Positions 34,147 through 50,028 are shown, counted from the stretch's first letter. The stretch: DNA of 64,000 bases from Begonia masoniana (GCA_022432975.1 CM039514.1:7733519-7797518), one strand, 5' to 3'. Notes: generated from the sequence alone by a model not told the origin. Numbers and translations are program-made.

Positions 34147-36532
34147 TCAACACAACGCCTCTTCATCTCCTGTTCTTGCTCGTTTTCGAGGCTCGTCTTC
34201 ACGTTGCTCGGTGTTCTCGCTCGTTTCAGCTTCCCGTCCATTCTTCTTCCCATTTACAGACCCAGAATTCTCTTGGGTTGTGGTGGCATTGCTACTGCTT
34301 GGGCCGATTTCTGCTTGGGCCGCCTGGTCATTTGCGGAGGAAGATTGCTCTGCATTTGGCCGTGGAGAAGAGGGTATGTCTAAGGTAGATGAAGAAGCCT
34401 TCAACTTGGTGTTATCCATGTTCCTTTGTTTCTCAAACATCTCTTGAAGTCGTCTTCCCTGTTCTTCGATTCGTAACTGCAAATGTCTTTGAATCTGTTT
34501 CAAGAAAAGTAACATATGAATTCCGGTAATCGATTTTCCTGACAATTTCATCAATCCTTGCGATTAATCAACAGATCAAGATCCAAACTAGATACTATTG
34601 AACCCAAAAAAACAATTTTGTTAGAGATGATTAAGCATATATGCAATAAGCTCAAACCTCAATGACACATTATTGTCATTTTACCCAAGAAAAATAGTGT
34701 ATTACAATATGAGAATATCAAATGAATGCATATTTTGTCAAATTTTAGTAGCCTACCTCCAGATGTTCATGAAGCTGCTTCTGAACTTCCATTTGCAGGC
34801 GCAATGCTTCAGTTATTCCCAAACTCCTATAGTTTATTTAAGATAAAACGTCAAATAAAGCAAAGAACAAATAAGATTATATGCTCCTACTCTTCACAAT
34901 TGCATAGAGGCTCAAATAGAGTATTTTGTTCCTCCTAAATTACAGCAAATTAATTGAGAGAAGAAACCTTACGTCTTCAAGTCTAGATTTTTCATTTCTT
35001 CACCAGAAGCAATTTTTTTCTCTGACGATCCTGGACAGAGAGATTACCCAAGTAGGGATCCAAAGTGTTAGTTAGAAGTCCAAAGATCCTTTAAGCATTG
35101 AAGAAAAACAAGAAATTAATAAGCAATACCATTGGATGACTCGGGTTTAATTCTGGCAGTTCGATATTTCTGAGGTTAAAAAGGAAAAAAAATGCCCAAG
35201 TCAATGACATGAAAACTAAGCTCGTCAAATAAAAGAAGCATAAACACTGATAAACCTGCAGGTGGCTTTTCACATGATATATTGTCAACCCTTCAACGTT
35301 CATCAGCCTCAAGACACCCTTTGGAGTGGCCTCTGCAAGTTACATGTTATAAATATAAAATTGCCCTTCTTGTTCCTCAAAAAGAATGAAAGACAAGAAG
35401 ATAAATTCTAAATTAAAAAGAATTTAGATAAAAAGACAGAAATAAGAATAAAACATACTTTCGCCGCCACCAAGCTGATCGACTGCCTCGACAAAAGCCT
35501 CGTGAAGCTCTGGCGTCCAACGCATTCTTGGTCTAGCTGGTGGTGCAGAAGATAATGAGTTAGAAGGTGGCAAATGATCTATATTACTGGTCTGGAGCCG
35601 TGGACCAAGAGTTTCAGAAGACGAATTAACCACCTGGAAACATATGAAGAAAACTGTCAATACAAACACAGCCCAAAAAATCGTATATAAACCACATAAT
35701 GCCGAAACTTATGCTAAAATCTCAAATGATCCAAAGCTTTTGATTGTCCTACGTTTTTAGGGGTGATGAGGATTGAGGATAGTCTTCATGCTCAGTCACG
35801 CAGAGACTCCTAATAATTTCAAACCACATTATCCTTTAACCCCAAGAAATAACACTTAAAAGAGCTAAAGGAAATTCCAGCTGAATTGTAGACTACAGAA
35901 AAATACAAAAATTCAGAACTGAATTTGTTCCAACTCTGGTCATAAAGTTGTGCAGTTCGTTTTTGTACAAGACCTTCACAAAAGCATCAAATTCCCAAAA
36001 GGTAACATGCACTTTACGCACCAGAAAAAATTATAAAACAGAATCACATTTTTTTACAAGGAACAAAAAAGATTTAGTTGAGAATCTTTACTTCAGGAGC
36101 TGGCCCATCAGCATCTGAAAAAAGGTCATCAACAGATATAAACTGATCAGCCCAAGTTGGCCAATCAGTTCTCTTAGAATGGTCATCTGTTGTTACAACG
36201 TCATTCGTGTTTTCCACCTGGACGTTCTGAACCGAAACATTGTCTGAAAAATCAAGAAGACCATGAAGCGGATTGGAAGACCAAGAGATACTATTTTCTT
36301 CAACATTACTAGTCAATGTCGTAGACTGTAAATCTGTATGAGATGAATGAGTAGGTGGCAACAATGTTTCAGCTCTCACTGACTGAGAAATGAAGGGCGA
36401 CGTTCGGGGTTGCGATGAAATGGAAGAAAAATGAACACTGCTGTGAAAAGCTGAGGACGTTGAGAACAAATGGCCGACAGTCCTAGTGTCGGAAACTAAT
36501 GGAGGAGCCTGTTTAGACATGGGATTCATCAT
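34147..36532 (-). CDS. PHR1-like MYB-CC transcription factor
   Basis: Seven coding exons on the minus strand: 36532-36092, 35633-35459, 35332-35256, 35169-35130, 35030-34973, 34826-34757, 34494-34147. Together they give 1209 bases, 402 residues, all GT-AG and phase-consistent. Arabidopsis PHR1 is of similar length. The family activates phosphate-starvation genes in the nucleus by binding P1BS sites as a dimer and is inhibited by SPX proteins with inositol pyrophosphates. Seen: the acidic [15 protein letters not shown] motif (about 125-140); a single MYB/GARP domain [20 protein letters not shown] to [17 protein letters not shown] (about 183-240); the MYB-CC coiled coil [20 protein letters not shown] to [10 protein letters not shown] (about 265-310); a Ser/Gln-rich acidic tail. 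I chose the ATG at 36532 because an in-frame TGA lies upstream and no earlier ATG follows it. One splice codon gives Lys where most members have Arg before ATPKGVL. Confidence 0.93.
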
Positions 36533-37650
36533 CAATTCTCTATTCCAAAACACTTGAAAATCACTCGGGAAATTGGTATTCAAATGGCTCAACAGAGGAT
36601 ATAGCGGTAAATCTGAAATTCTTCAAGCTTTGCAGCTAATTCATACCCGACCTGTAAACAAGGATGCATAGACATTAAAAAAAAAAAAAAAAAAAAACCG
36701 TATTTGCAGCAGCTACTCTATCAACAATAAGCAATTTGATAAGATCAATTCGGAAGTAAATGTTCACTGGAAAGAGGCAGGAGAGGATAAGATCTAACCT
36801 AAGGAAGAACAAATAAACCAATACTAATAGGACGAGACCAGAATTACAATCACTAAGCTTATTAACATCGACTGTTACTGAATTAGAACAGCAGGGAACT
36901 TACAACACATAAAGAACAATTATCATAAATTCGCAACTCAATGACTAAAACTTTCAAAATCTAGACCCGATTCTCAAGTTTATCATTCCACCTAAATAGA
37001 CACGATTTGGAGATTAACAGTGAGGCAGGCCATCCCCACAAAAGTTAAAATCTTTTTTTTTTTTTAACATATAGGGAGACCCTTATTCTTTAGAATTCCA
37101 CACAAGAGATAGGTTGGCGAAGATCATTCCAATCTCCTATTAAATTGAACAAACTTCACTCAAACACCAAGAATAAGCTCCAAAAACAATAACGCAATCA
37201 AATTGCAAAATCAAACAAATCATCCAAACAATAGAAAAAAAAAAAAAAAAAAAGAAGAAGAAGAAGAAGAAGAAGAAGAAGAACTATAACAGAATTGTTC
37301 AAAAAATTTAAGCGATATAATGAAAAATAAAACGCAAAATAAAATCAACCGCCTCAAACCCAAAAAAAAAAAAAAAAAAAAAAACCCAGGTGGGTTTTCA
37401 TGATTTCTTACCACAATCAGAGAAACCCATGAATAACTGCGGAGAAGCCAGCAAATTGAAGGAAATCCAGACGGAATGAAATCGGAGGTGGAAATGACAA
37501 GACGCAGACAGAGCTAAAACGAAAACATGGACAGGAAGATATGGTGATAGGTTTCGTCATCTCGACTTCAACAAATTGCTCTTTACCTCTCCCCACACAC
37601 AGCGTATTCTGCTTTCGTTTTCGCCATGATTGGCCTCCGTAGCGGAACAT
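36533..37650 (-). promoter_or_regulatory. 5' untranslated region and promoter side of the PHR1-like gene
   Basis: A 5'UTR exon portion runs 36651-36533 after a good acceptor (tttacag at 36652-36658). It contains short upstream frames, including an ATG before the in-frame TGA, which could modulate translation. Further upstream are a likely 5'UTR intron with long A-tracts (36680, 37360) and a GAA run (37253-37282). The transcription start is probably near 37450-37650; I cannot place it exactly. Confidence 0.5.
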
Positions 37651-37659
37651 GGGGCGTCT

Positions 37660-38522
37660 GATGAAAAAGAAAGTGACATCACAGCCGTTGATCAGGAATG
37701 GAAGATATATAAATCGGGTGGCTTTGGCTTATTAGGATTGCGAAAGGCTGCCAAAATGAAAAGTTCAGAGGGACCCACTCTGTTTCTGTCCTGCATTAAT
37801 TAATTAATTATCCGTTTAATTAATTTCAATGATTAATGATTTTTTTATTATAAATGATCCTTATGGTTAGTGTTACGTCTTAACTTACAATTATTATAAT
37901 ATTATTGTCACAATTATCGCAATAAATTATAATTATAATATTTGATATCACATTATGTGTGGTTCACTTTATAATAATCATCACTAGATTCTCTCTTATT
38001 AATTAATATAATTAAAATAAACTATAGGATAAATATTAAATTGCTGGCAATTTAATATTTATCCTAAACTATATCGATACCATCAAAATACCAATAAATT
38101 TATGTATAAATATATATGGTAATTGTCGTTTCCCAATTTAATTAACTTACTACAGACAATAATCTAGTGTTATTCACTGAAGATTCAAACCTAAAAATTT
38201 ATTAAAAAAAACAAAGAATCGCATATAAAAAGTATCGACTTGCTATATTTGTATTATGTGATTATATATTTGCAATATAATCTATGGGCACGGGAGAGCG
38301 ATTATTGTGCCATCCACGAATCAATGCATATAATTTAGAGTAATGTTATGTTTATTCTCTTAATATACTCTTTTAAAATATTCGCTGACGTGCCAAACAT
38401 GATTAATGCAGTAATATAATAAATTATAAATAGTTAATTTAGTACATTAATTGTGTCAATTGTTGTTTAATACACCACTGATTATTTTAACAAACAATAA
38501 AAGAGTAAACGTACTGTTATTT
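37660..38522. other. AT-rich intergenic DNA with a 40-bp palindrome
   Basis: No coding signal. At 38026-38065 lies a perfect inverted repeat with 19-bp arms (aggataaatattaaattgc) and a 2-base centre. It could extrude as a cruciform. Confidence 0.7.
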
Positions 38523-38531
38523 TATAATTTA

Positions 38532-39034
38532 GGGAAAAGTTCAATTTAATCTCCAACGTATGAGATCAGTGGTCATTTAGTCCCTAATGTTTATTTTTTG
38601 CCCAATCAGACCCTATCGTATACACCGTTTGCAACTCAAAACCTCCCGTTAAATTTTCCATTAAATTTGACATGTGTTCTGCACATGCGCTGCTAAAATC
38701 CCAAAATACCCTCATTTCCTCCCGAAATCCCTAAAGTAAAAGTTAAATTCACATTAATCCCTACCGTAAATTTAAATTGGAATAATAAGAGATAGTTTAC
38801 GGTAGGGATTAAGGTGAATTTAACTTTTACTTTAGGGATTTCGGGAGAAAAAGTTAGTATTTTTGAATTTTAGCAGCGCAAGTGCAGAGCACGTGTCAAA
38901 TTTAACGAAAAATTTAACGGGAGGGTTTGAATTGCAAACGGTGTATACGATAAGATCTAATTGGGTCAAAAATAAACGTTATGGACCAAATGACCACTGA
39001 CCCTATACGTTAGGGGATAAATTTAACTTTTTCT
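38532..39034. mobile_element. Mutator-type MITE with 9-bp target duplication
   Basis: A 503-bp foldback with arms of about 200 bp. The left end gggaaaagttcaattta mirrors the right end taaatttaactttttct. The target duplication tataattta lies at 38523-38531 and 39035-39043; a 9-bp duplication is typical of MULEs. No coding sequence. Confidence 0.82.
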
Positions 39035-39594
39035 TATAATTTACTATTTTTTTGGGTTAAAAAAATACTTTTTATTCTAGTCATTGTGTTTTAGGAGCTT
39101 TTTTTAGTTAAATTCGTAGTTTAGCTTCTCTTTAAAAGTGTGCATTATAATGTTCGTCTAATACTATTCTTTTTATAACCACATAAATGATAAATCATTA
39201 AAATTCGACGGGTAAGTATCAACGATTGATCATATCATTCTACAAAAATAACATTTGCTCACAACATCAACTAAGGATGCTTTTCTTTTTTTTAGAGGGC
39301 TAAATGTGCTTATTTTATAATTTTAACCACTATAAAATATTTGGTGACTGAAAATAAAAATACCAAATTGACCCTAGCTATCTGCAATTTAGTTACTCAA
39401 ATTGTAAACAAAAATCATTTAAAATTATACAATTGTAGAAAATGTACCCACCCGTCTACATTTTTAGCTTAACTTGAAACCTTAATTTCTTCACTAGTTT
39501 AATTCTCAAATAAAAAAATCATCAAATTAATATTTCGTGAAAGCATGTTAAATTCCAATTAAATTGTTAACATATTTATTGCTAATTTCAAAAA

Positions 39595-40115
39595 GGGTAA
39601 AGTGCAATTTGGCCCCTACAACTAGGTGAAATGGGCAATTTACACCATAAACTTGGATAATAGGCAATTTGGCCCCTACTACTAGGATAAAGTGCAATTT
39701 GGCCCCTACTGTCATATTTTCCGTCAAAAAGTAACGTTTTTTGGCTTGTTTATTTTTTTTTCCCCGAAATGCCCCTCACTGGACCGAACCGGACAAGACC
39801 GGTTTGGCTAATTCCACTCTGGTTTTTTTTTTTTTTTTTAATTCTTGGAAAAAAGAAGACATAGGAATAAAATTAAAAAAAAAAAAAACCAGAGTGGAAA
39901 TAGCCAAACCGGTCTTGTCCGGTTCGGTCCAGTGAGAGGCATTTCGGGAAAAAAAAATAAATAAGTAAAAAAACGTTACTTTTTGACGGAAAATATGGCG
40001 GTAGGGGCCAAATTGCACTTTATCCTAGTAGTAGGGGCCAAATTGCCCATTATCCAAGTTTACGGTGTAAATTGCCCATTTCACCTAGTTGTAGGGGCCA
40101 AATTGCACTTTACCC
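39595..40115. mobile_element. Second Mutator-type MITE with 9-bp target duplication
   Basis: A 521-bp near-perfect foldback. Ends are gggtaaagtgcaatttggcc and its reverse complement. The target duplication tttcaaaaa lies at 39586-39594 and 40116-40124. The arms include repeated 'caatttggcccctac'. The loop is near T/A tracts around 39830-39890. Confidence 0.9.
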
Positions 40116-40420
40116 TTTCAAAAACCATTTATTACTAAAATCTCAATCTAAATAAATCCTCAAACGTCACTAACCTTTATTCCTCTAAAATAAAAATAGT
40201 TCTTCAAATATCATATAAATTATAATACTAATGTTGAGGTAAACTAGTAAGAACGATATAATCTAGTAAACTTCAATAACTAGTCATGATGATGAAATCT
40301 CTAAATGAATTATACCTCATGTCTATGGTGTTCTTCTCATTCTCAATTTTCTCGTCTGTATGTTCGCCTACTACTTCTTAGCAACATTTCATTTTCAATA
40401 AAACTTCCACCTATATTGCA

Positions 40421-40723
40421 AAGAATGAAAATGAAAGGTCTTGTATAAATATTGAGAGGATTCCCTCAATCCTTGAGCTAGCTTTTGGAATGAGTTCTAC
40501 CCCTCGTATTCTATCATGGTATCAGAGCCAATACGATGTGAGGACCCCACGCGCACTAACACGCTAGACGTGGAGGAAAAACCTACCACGCTAGACGTGT
40601 GGGCGGATGTTGAATATCCCACATTGGAAAAATGAAAATGAAAGGTCTTGTATAAATATTGAGGGGATTCCCTCAATCCTTGAGCTACCTTTTAGAATGA
40701 GTTCTACCCCTCGTATTCTATCA
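40421..40723 (+). mobile_element. Small TRIM retrotransposon (LTR about 116 bp), 5' truncated
   Basis: LTR2 is 40608-40723 (TGTTGAATATCCCACATTGG ... CTCGTATTCTATCA). LTR1 is 40421-40516 and lacks its first about 20 bases. The internal region is 91 bp and opens with the tRNA-iMet primer site tggtatcagagcc (40517-40529). No coding capacity. The same family occurs at 58840-59113 and 59617-60361. Confidence 0.85.
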
Positions 40724-41740
40724 CAAAATAATTGATGAGATAATAATCGAAGTAAGAAAAATTCGTGCATATACATCCAAATACAATGCATTTATTAGTT
40801 GAGTCTTGTTATGTTCTCAAGACCTACGCCAGTACTACCATTTAAGTCTCATCAGCTCTCTCAACTAAGGCATTTCAATCTTACCACCGCCATTTAAGAT
40901 CTCTAAACACAATAGGCTACCTTGTGTCTGCAATCATGATCATAATTTTCCTACCCCCAGAGGGAAAGGACTTTTATTTTTGGTGAATTGTGGGTGAGGA
41001 GGGATGTCAACACCCAACACCGTGGTTTTGTAACCACATGCTCTATTCCTCATAGCCGTGAGCCCCACCACGTTACTTTTTATCGAATTTGTTCCATAGA
41101 GTCTCCCATCCTAGATGTGAAAGCTCCAACTAAGACATTCCAACCATGTCGAATTCCTTTGCCCGGGAAAAACTCATGGATTCACTACTACTTCTAATCC
41201 TCATTAGGTTTCCCATCCAAGACAACCAATTAATATCCATTAATTCCAATCTTTTCACATGTTCACACATTCACACATTAGTTGATTCCATTAGAACCAC
41301 AATTGTCCAAGAATCTAATGATACTCTTGGTCTCGTGGGCCCTTCTTTTCTTTTATGACTTCCAGTTATTTTGTAACTGCAAACTCGTGCTCAAGGCTCA
41401 GTCCATTCGGGTTGACTTAGGCCAAATTTTGGGCTGCTTTGGAATAGTATTAAGCGTGTCTGAAATAGTTTTTGGTGGAATCTAGTTCGAACTAGGCTGG
41501 GCCATTTTGGTCCATGTGGTCAGTTAGGGTCGCCATTGGAGGCCATGGGCACTTGCACAATTCACCCTTCTTCAATTTCCTTTCGCTTGGCAAACTTCCA
41601 TTGGTTTGTGCTCATAGATGGCTGAAAAATTGTGAAGGTCAAGGTTCTATTATTTTCAAGCCTGGGATTTTCATATTCTACTTCAGCCATACAAGGACAT
41701 TTGATGGAATGGGATGATTTTGGAGCTAGTTGATTCTGCA
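40724..41740. other. Intergenic, no feature recognised
   Basis: Mixed composition with several short open frames under 75 codons that lack motifs. I see no gene, RNA or element boundary here. Confidence 0.5.
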
Positions 41741-44735
<2,995 letters not shown>

Positions 44736-45084
44736 ACCTGTAATTTGTCACTTCAATTTTACAGCCTTCTTTGTTATGGTCCCTGTCAAGACATAATACG
44801 TATAAACGATTAACACAATATTAAGATAACTTGTTTAAGTAAACTAAAAAATAAACAGTTTCAACTTCCAAAAATTTATATTCCCATATCTGTCTCACAC
44901 ATGGTGTTTTCGACACGCATGAAGTCACAGTCAGACGACGGGACAATTAGTCATTGGGAGTTTCAACCAATAGATGATGTACTCTTTTTTCAGCTTCCTA
45001 ATGTAGCTATTTGTAAACAACAATACTTCTTTTTTTAGTTTACTTGATTTTTGAGCTAAGCTTGGAGTGAAATATGACCTCTCC

Positions 45085-45352
45085 GATTCAGACCAAATTC
45101 TTTCCAGCTAGTTCTCAAAATTAATTCAAGGCATAAATTTGTATCCCAAAATCATCACTTACGTTTTAGAAGGGCAATAATATGATATTTCCCTAATTTT
45201 TCGTTCTTAAGCTACATGATTCAGACCAAAGTTCTGTCCAGCTAGTTCTAAAAAGTAATTCAAGGCATAAATTTGTATCCCAGAAATCATCACTTACATT
45301 TTAGAAGGGCAATAATATGATATTTCCCTAATTTTTCGTTCTTAAGCTACAT
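45085..45352 (+). repeat. Tandem duplication of about 133 bp downstream of the SUVR gene
   Basis: The block starting 'gattcagaccaaa' and ending 'cgttcttaagctacat' occurs at 45085-45217 and again from 45218, with few differences. It may lie in or just past the SUVR 3' untranslated region. Confidence 0.85.
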
Positions 45353-45486
45353 GCTAACACATCACATTTTAATTTCTCCAATATGAAATTAATTATTTCA
45401 TAAAGTAGTAGTAAACAAATAACAAGTCAATGTATAACTTTAAACAGTAAGAAGAAGGTAATCATTAATTTATTCTTTCGAAGCTC

Positions 45487-48400
45487 ACCTATGTGTTTCC
45501 GGTCTCGGCAAGATGTACTACCACAACAACACTGAAACGCCTTACAGGATGATCTTTATCATCAAAATCGATACCATAGTCCTATAAATGAAAAAAAAAA
45601 TTATAGAACTTCTCAAGATTCAACATATCCATGATTTAAACATAACAAAGACGATAAAGTGACATGCATTATTTTTTGAGCTTGGATCTTTTAACTATTT
45701 TTTCTCCATTAATCCTTCCCTGATAATTTGAAAAATCGAATAGACAGTCTTGCAATTAGAATATATATTGCAAGGCAGTTCAATTGAAGCAAATGATTAG
45801 TTATAATTATGCATATCTATAATGAGAAGTTACCCATGTAAGCTCTTCGAAAGCATTCACATTTCTGGCAGTGAAAAAAGCAAGCTGCCAAAAGGAAGGC
45901 AAAAATTAATGTAAATCTACTTCATCATAACTGGATTACAAAACACCATATCCCATTGTAAATAAAGAAATAAATACTTCAACATAAATTTTCCAATAAC
46001 AAATAGAAATGCAGTGTTCAAACCATACGTGGTAGTAGTGGTGATCTGGAGTCTCTACTTCAACTGGAATATCTATCAAGTTTGCATCAGAACATCTGGG
46101 ACAAAAGCAAAAAACATTAATGTGATAACTATAATGAAGTTGAGAGAGAGAGATATAGCAATTGATGCTCTCCATCAAACACAATTTTTTTTTTTTTATC
46201 ATTTAAACATGATATTAACTTCAAAAACAATATGTGCCCATCACAGATTTTGACCCAATGTTCTATCGCATTCTCAGCAGTATCAGTAACTCTATTAATT
46301 TAAACAAACAAGGACAACTTATTTCCTTCACACTTGTGATTACATTAACAGGTGACGGTAGGCCCTTCATCTCACAAATTGCATAATTGTGAAAGACCAT
46401 TAAGTAATCTCATTTATATTTCTATTAAAAAATTATTCAGAAAAGCATCATTATTTGTTAAAAATAAAACTGTGACAGAAGTACCATGTGTTTTGTGGGA
46501 GGTCACAAATGCAGGAAACAGGACCAAACATTCAGTTAACCAAAAAACAATCAGAACTTTCAATTTGCAATTCTAAGCGAGGAAGTGTAAATGTTCAACT
46601 GGATGGTTAACCTGTGATTGATAAACCTTCCAACATTTCCATGATATGTCGCATCCAAACAAAGTGCCTCCTCGTCTTTAAGAACTCCCTCAGAACCCCA
46701 ATCCGCATCAAGCATCACTGGGTATGTATGTCTCTCATTTCCCTTGCTTTGCATTACACGATTATATAACTCCATGTTGGTCACTATTTCACCAACATAT
46801 TCACAAACAAATGTTCCCTTGGGCAAATCCTGAATTGTTCTGAGACCCCAGCCTTTTCCTTCAGATGTCAGAAATACCTGAAGCATATGTTCTTTTAAAT
46901 ATTTTATTGATTAACCTGTCTTTGTTGTTCCTTACATTTGAGATCAATTTATGTAGGCTACGAAGCATGACTAAATATTTTAAAATATTTCAATTTGTTT
47001 TATCATCTATCTGCAAAAGCCCACGAAAATCAACTAAGACACTTAAAATGTGGATTTCTGTGTCACAAATAACAAGCCAGCAGTCAGCCAAAAAAAAATG
47101 CTTATCAAAACCATATAAGTGCAAAGAATGCATCTGGAGTTACAAATATCATAAGGAGCACAAGAAAGAATCAAACCTGCAAATTGCATACAATACCACG
47201 TTGTACTACACGATTTCCACACCGCATATCACACCCACATTTTCTCCAGCATTCTTTGATGAACTTCCTAACCATGTGGCCCTTGCATTTTTCGGGCATG
47301 TATTCATTTTTTGATCTCTCAATGGGACAATCTTGACAATAAACATAATGATGCTCTTGAGGTTCATTTCTCATAAAAATACAAGACCTTAGAAATTCTT
47401 CTTTCAGCAGGCCTTGTGGTGTATAGGCAAACTCTCCACCAGTTTCACGAGCACAAGCGCAAGGTAAAGATGATAAAAGACAGTCTCCTGAGCAACTTGA
47501 ACAGCAGTCCTCATCCGAAATACGAGCCAGTGAAATATCAATATTAGCATTTTGATAGATAATATTGTTTGGTATGTAATTAAATTTAGGAAAACACTCA
47601 TTTCCCATTTCATTACATATTGATATTTTCACTTTCTCTGTACCCCTTGTCACATCAATTGTTTTGTCACTAGTAGCATGTTGCTCCAGACCTATCACAG
47701 ACCTATGTGAATTCATATTCTTGGAACTGCTGGAAGAATTCCTATTTGAATCTTTTCTAATAACATCTATTCTGCTAGGCCCACTTTTAGTTCCTGTTAT
47801 ATGAAGATCGTCAATGGTAATAACTAAAAGTACAGAAGAATAGTAGGGAAGACAAATTTATTAGAAGAATCAGTACCCAGTTTGAGATAACTCTCACACA
47901 AAACTTTCATCAACTTTAGTATAGAAAATTGGAATTGCCTGTTATACAATCTGAGATATTTATCCTCCACAAATTTCAACACTGCATCTAACTTTGGAAC
48001 CTGGAAACTAGGATGTCCAACAGCAGGGTTGCAAGCTCAAAGTAACTTTTACTTCACCTGACGATGAGGAAGCAATATCAACAGTACCTTCACTGCATTT
48101 ACAATGTGATGAACCATCATCTTTCTTGTTCATATTCACTAATTTAGATGCTAGAGATTTGGAGGTAGGATCACTAGTCGAACATTCTAGGAAACCTGGA
48201 AGAACTAGATATTAGAAAAGCAAAATGAAAATTAGGTATTCTACATGATATACTCTATATGCTACAGAATTTTATTGGCTAAATGTTTGCTGGTCATAAT
48301 GCCCCAACCATTCAGAGAGGGATACGTACATATATTGTTAGTCTAAGAGGATAGTTAAACCCTTATTACTACTACTATAAAAAAAAAAACACAAAATGAG

Positions 48401-50028
48401 ATACAATGGCCTTGTGGAGAAAAGAAAAAGTCATTTGTTGAAGCCATTAACCTTACAAAAGCAGAAACTCAAAAAGAAGAAGCCGCTGGTTTTAAAACTT
48501 AGGTAGAACATTTTTTACTTCTATAAGCTTTGATTACATAAATAGTGTTGAAGAGCCACGACAGAAATATCAACCTTTTTACTAGCAGCTAAAATTCACA
48601 GGATATGAATAGAAATACCTCTGTGAGTCAGCAAAAGGGGCTGCTTAAGAGGTGGTAGCTCATCAATGGAAGCAATTTTCGGCCTTTTTATATCTTTTTC
48701 CTCATAATTGCAACACACTATTTCCTTCTTAACCGGACCATGACTTGTCTCTATCTTTGAACTTTTAACGCATACAGTAGTCATCTTCTTTGAATCTAAT
48801 TTGTCATCTTTAGAAGCATCAACAAATGAAGAATGATACTTTCTTTTCTCATTCAACTTAATGTTAGGTAAATGAGATCTAGATTCGTTTTTGGTTCCGC
48901 TTCCTGTAGCACCATTTCTCTCCCCATTAATTCCCTATGCACCAAAAAATAGACCACAGGAGATAACAGGGAGTAATGTTATTGGCAAGGACAAATCTGA
49001 TATAATTCTTTAGTTTATTGAAATGTTTATTCGTGTATATGATCATACAACCAGATCAACCCATCTTAAAACACATTTCATTTGGAGTGCTAACCAACTG
49101 AACAATCTACATACCTAAAACTAAAGTGTGTTCTGGATGACAAAACAACTATTCCGCCAAGTTAAGCTTCAAAAAAGCAGTATCTATTCAAACTGACATT
49201 GAAAATTAGGAACTGCATGAACAATAATTGTGGCAGTCCAGCCCCTTTCGACTGGCCCTACACGACCCGGCGCACCACACTAGGTGGAATCCACGAGCTG
49301 CACTCACAGAACTTTTCCCTCATGGAGCAGAGGAATTTCATGTCTTCCCCACAACTCGAACCCAGGACATCCAGGATATAATTCATGGGGTACAAGTGGT
49401 GGTACCCCTTGGACTAAGATTCAACCTAGTGTGGTGGGCCGGGCTGGCGGCTCGCGGATTTCACCTAGTGTTGGTGGGTCGTGCAGGGCCAATCGAAAGG
49501 GGCTGGACTACCACAAAAAAATGCACTTTTTTGTGGCAGTCCAACCCCTTTCGACTGGCCCTACATGACCCGACCCATGACCCGACCCACCACACTAGGT
49601 GGAATCCGCAAGCTGCACTCACAGAACTTTTCCCTGCTCGGCCAGTCAAAAGGGGCTGGACTGCCATAATAATTATAACTAATTCAAATTCCATAGATAT
49701 CATCTTGCCCCTGCACTTCACTTGATCATAGGTAAATGCAGAGGTAGAGAGAAACATAAGCCAGAGGATGCCCAAATAAGGTGAATATCATGCAAAAGAT
49801 AAAAATAAAAATGAAAAGAAAAAAGAAAAGGGCCAAAAAATTTACCTTATTTTCCATGTGCTCAAAATATGCATCCAGTAGTGCACGATAATTGTCCTCT
49901 TCAATGAGTTCCCAGTTTTTATCGTAAACCTTCAGGAGATCAGTTAACACTGTTTTTACCTCTTCGTCAGGGATTCCTAAGGTTCTTGTTACATCAAAGG
50001 CCTTAAGAACTCTTGGGTGATGAGCCAT
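45487..50028 (-). CDS. SUVR-type histone-lysine N-methyltransferase (WIYLD, pre-SET, SET), two frame breaks
   Basis: Coding exons on the minus strand: 50028-49846, 48934-48619, 48195-47877, 47793-47177, 46877-46612, 46095-46029, 45884-45834 and 45581-45487, with GT-AG borders. SUVR proteins act in the nucleus on histone H3 in transposon and RNA-directed silencing. Seen: N-terminal WIYLD domain (residues 1-61, MAHHPRVLKAFDVTRTLGIP); a conserved GEVKVTLS segment; Cys-rich pre-SET (CCSSCSGDC, CACARETGGEFAYT, CWRKCGCDMRCGNRVVQ); SET core (GKGWGLRTIQDLPKGTFVCE, CLDATYHGNVGRFINH, EELTWDYGIDFDD); post-SET-like CCCG...C. Two one-base changes break the frame: an extra C near 48025-48027 (ccc for cc, exon 3) and a missing A near 45540-45543 just before the post-SET cysteines. 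All other exons are intact, so assembly error or recent loss are both possible. A terminal exon after 45487 is also possible (acatag|gtgagc). Confidence 0.85.
49228..49669. repeat. Foldback/MITE-like inverted repeats in SUVR intron 1
   Basis: Ends tggcagtccagcccctttcg and its mirror (ggggctggactgcca). A second inverted pair meets at 49490-49550 around 'aaaaaaatgcacttttttg'. The same 'cgactggccctaca.gacccg' and 'gctgcactcacagaactttt' blocks occur twice, so this is two tandem or nested foldback copies. Target duplication is not clear. Confidence 0.7.

Noticed and set aside
36533..36592. PHR1-like start at a TTG codon 20 codons upstream
   Set aside because: No ATG there; an in-frame TGA lies just before it, so the first usable ATG is at 36532.
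45541..45567. A 14-nt intron (gtaagg...cag) restoring the SUVR post-SET frame
   Set aside because: Far below the minimum plant intron length; a single missing base explains the break better.
47980..48055. A 67-68-nt intron in SUVR exon 3 (cag|gtgaag to tttccag|gttcc) that would hide the frame break
   Set aside because: It would remove a segment (GEVKVTLS...) conserved in the family; kept only as a less likely alternative.
49330..49400. tRNA or SINE promoter (B-box-like 'ctcgaacccagg')
   Set aside because: No A-box at proper spacing, no cloverleaf, and the segment lies inside a foldback element.
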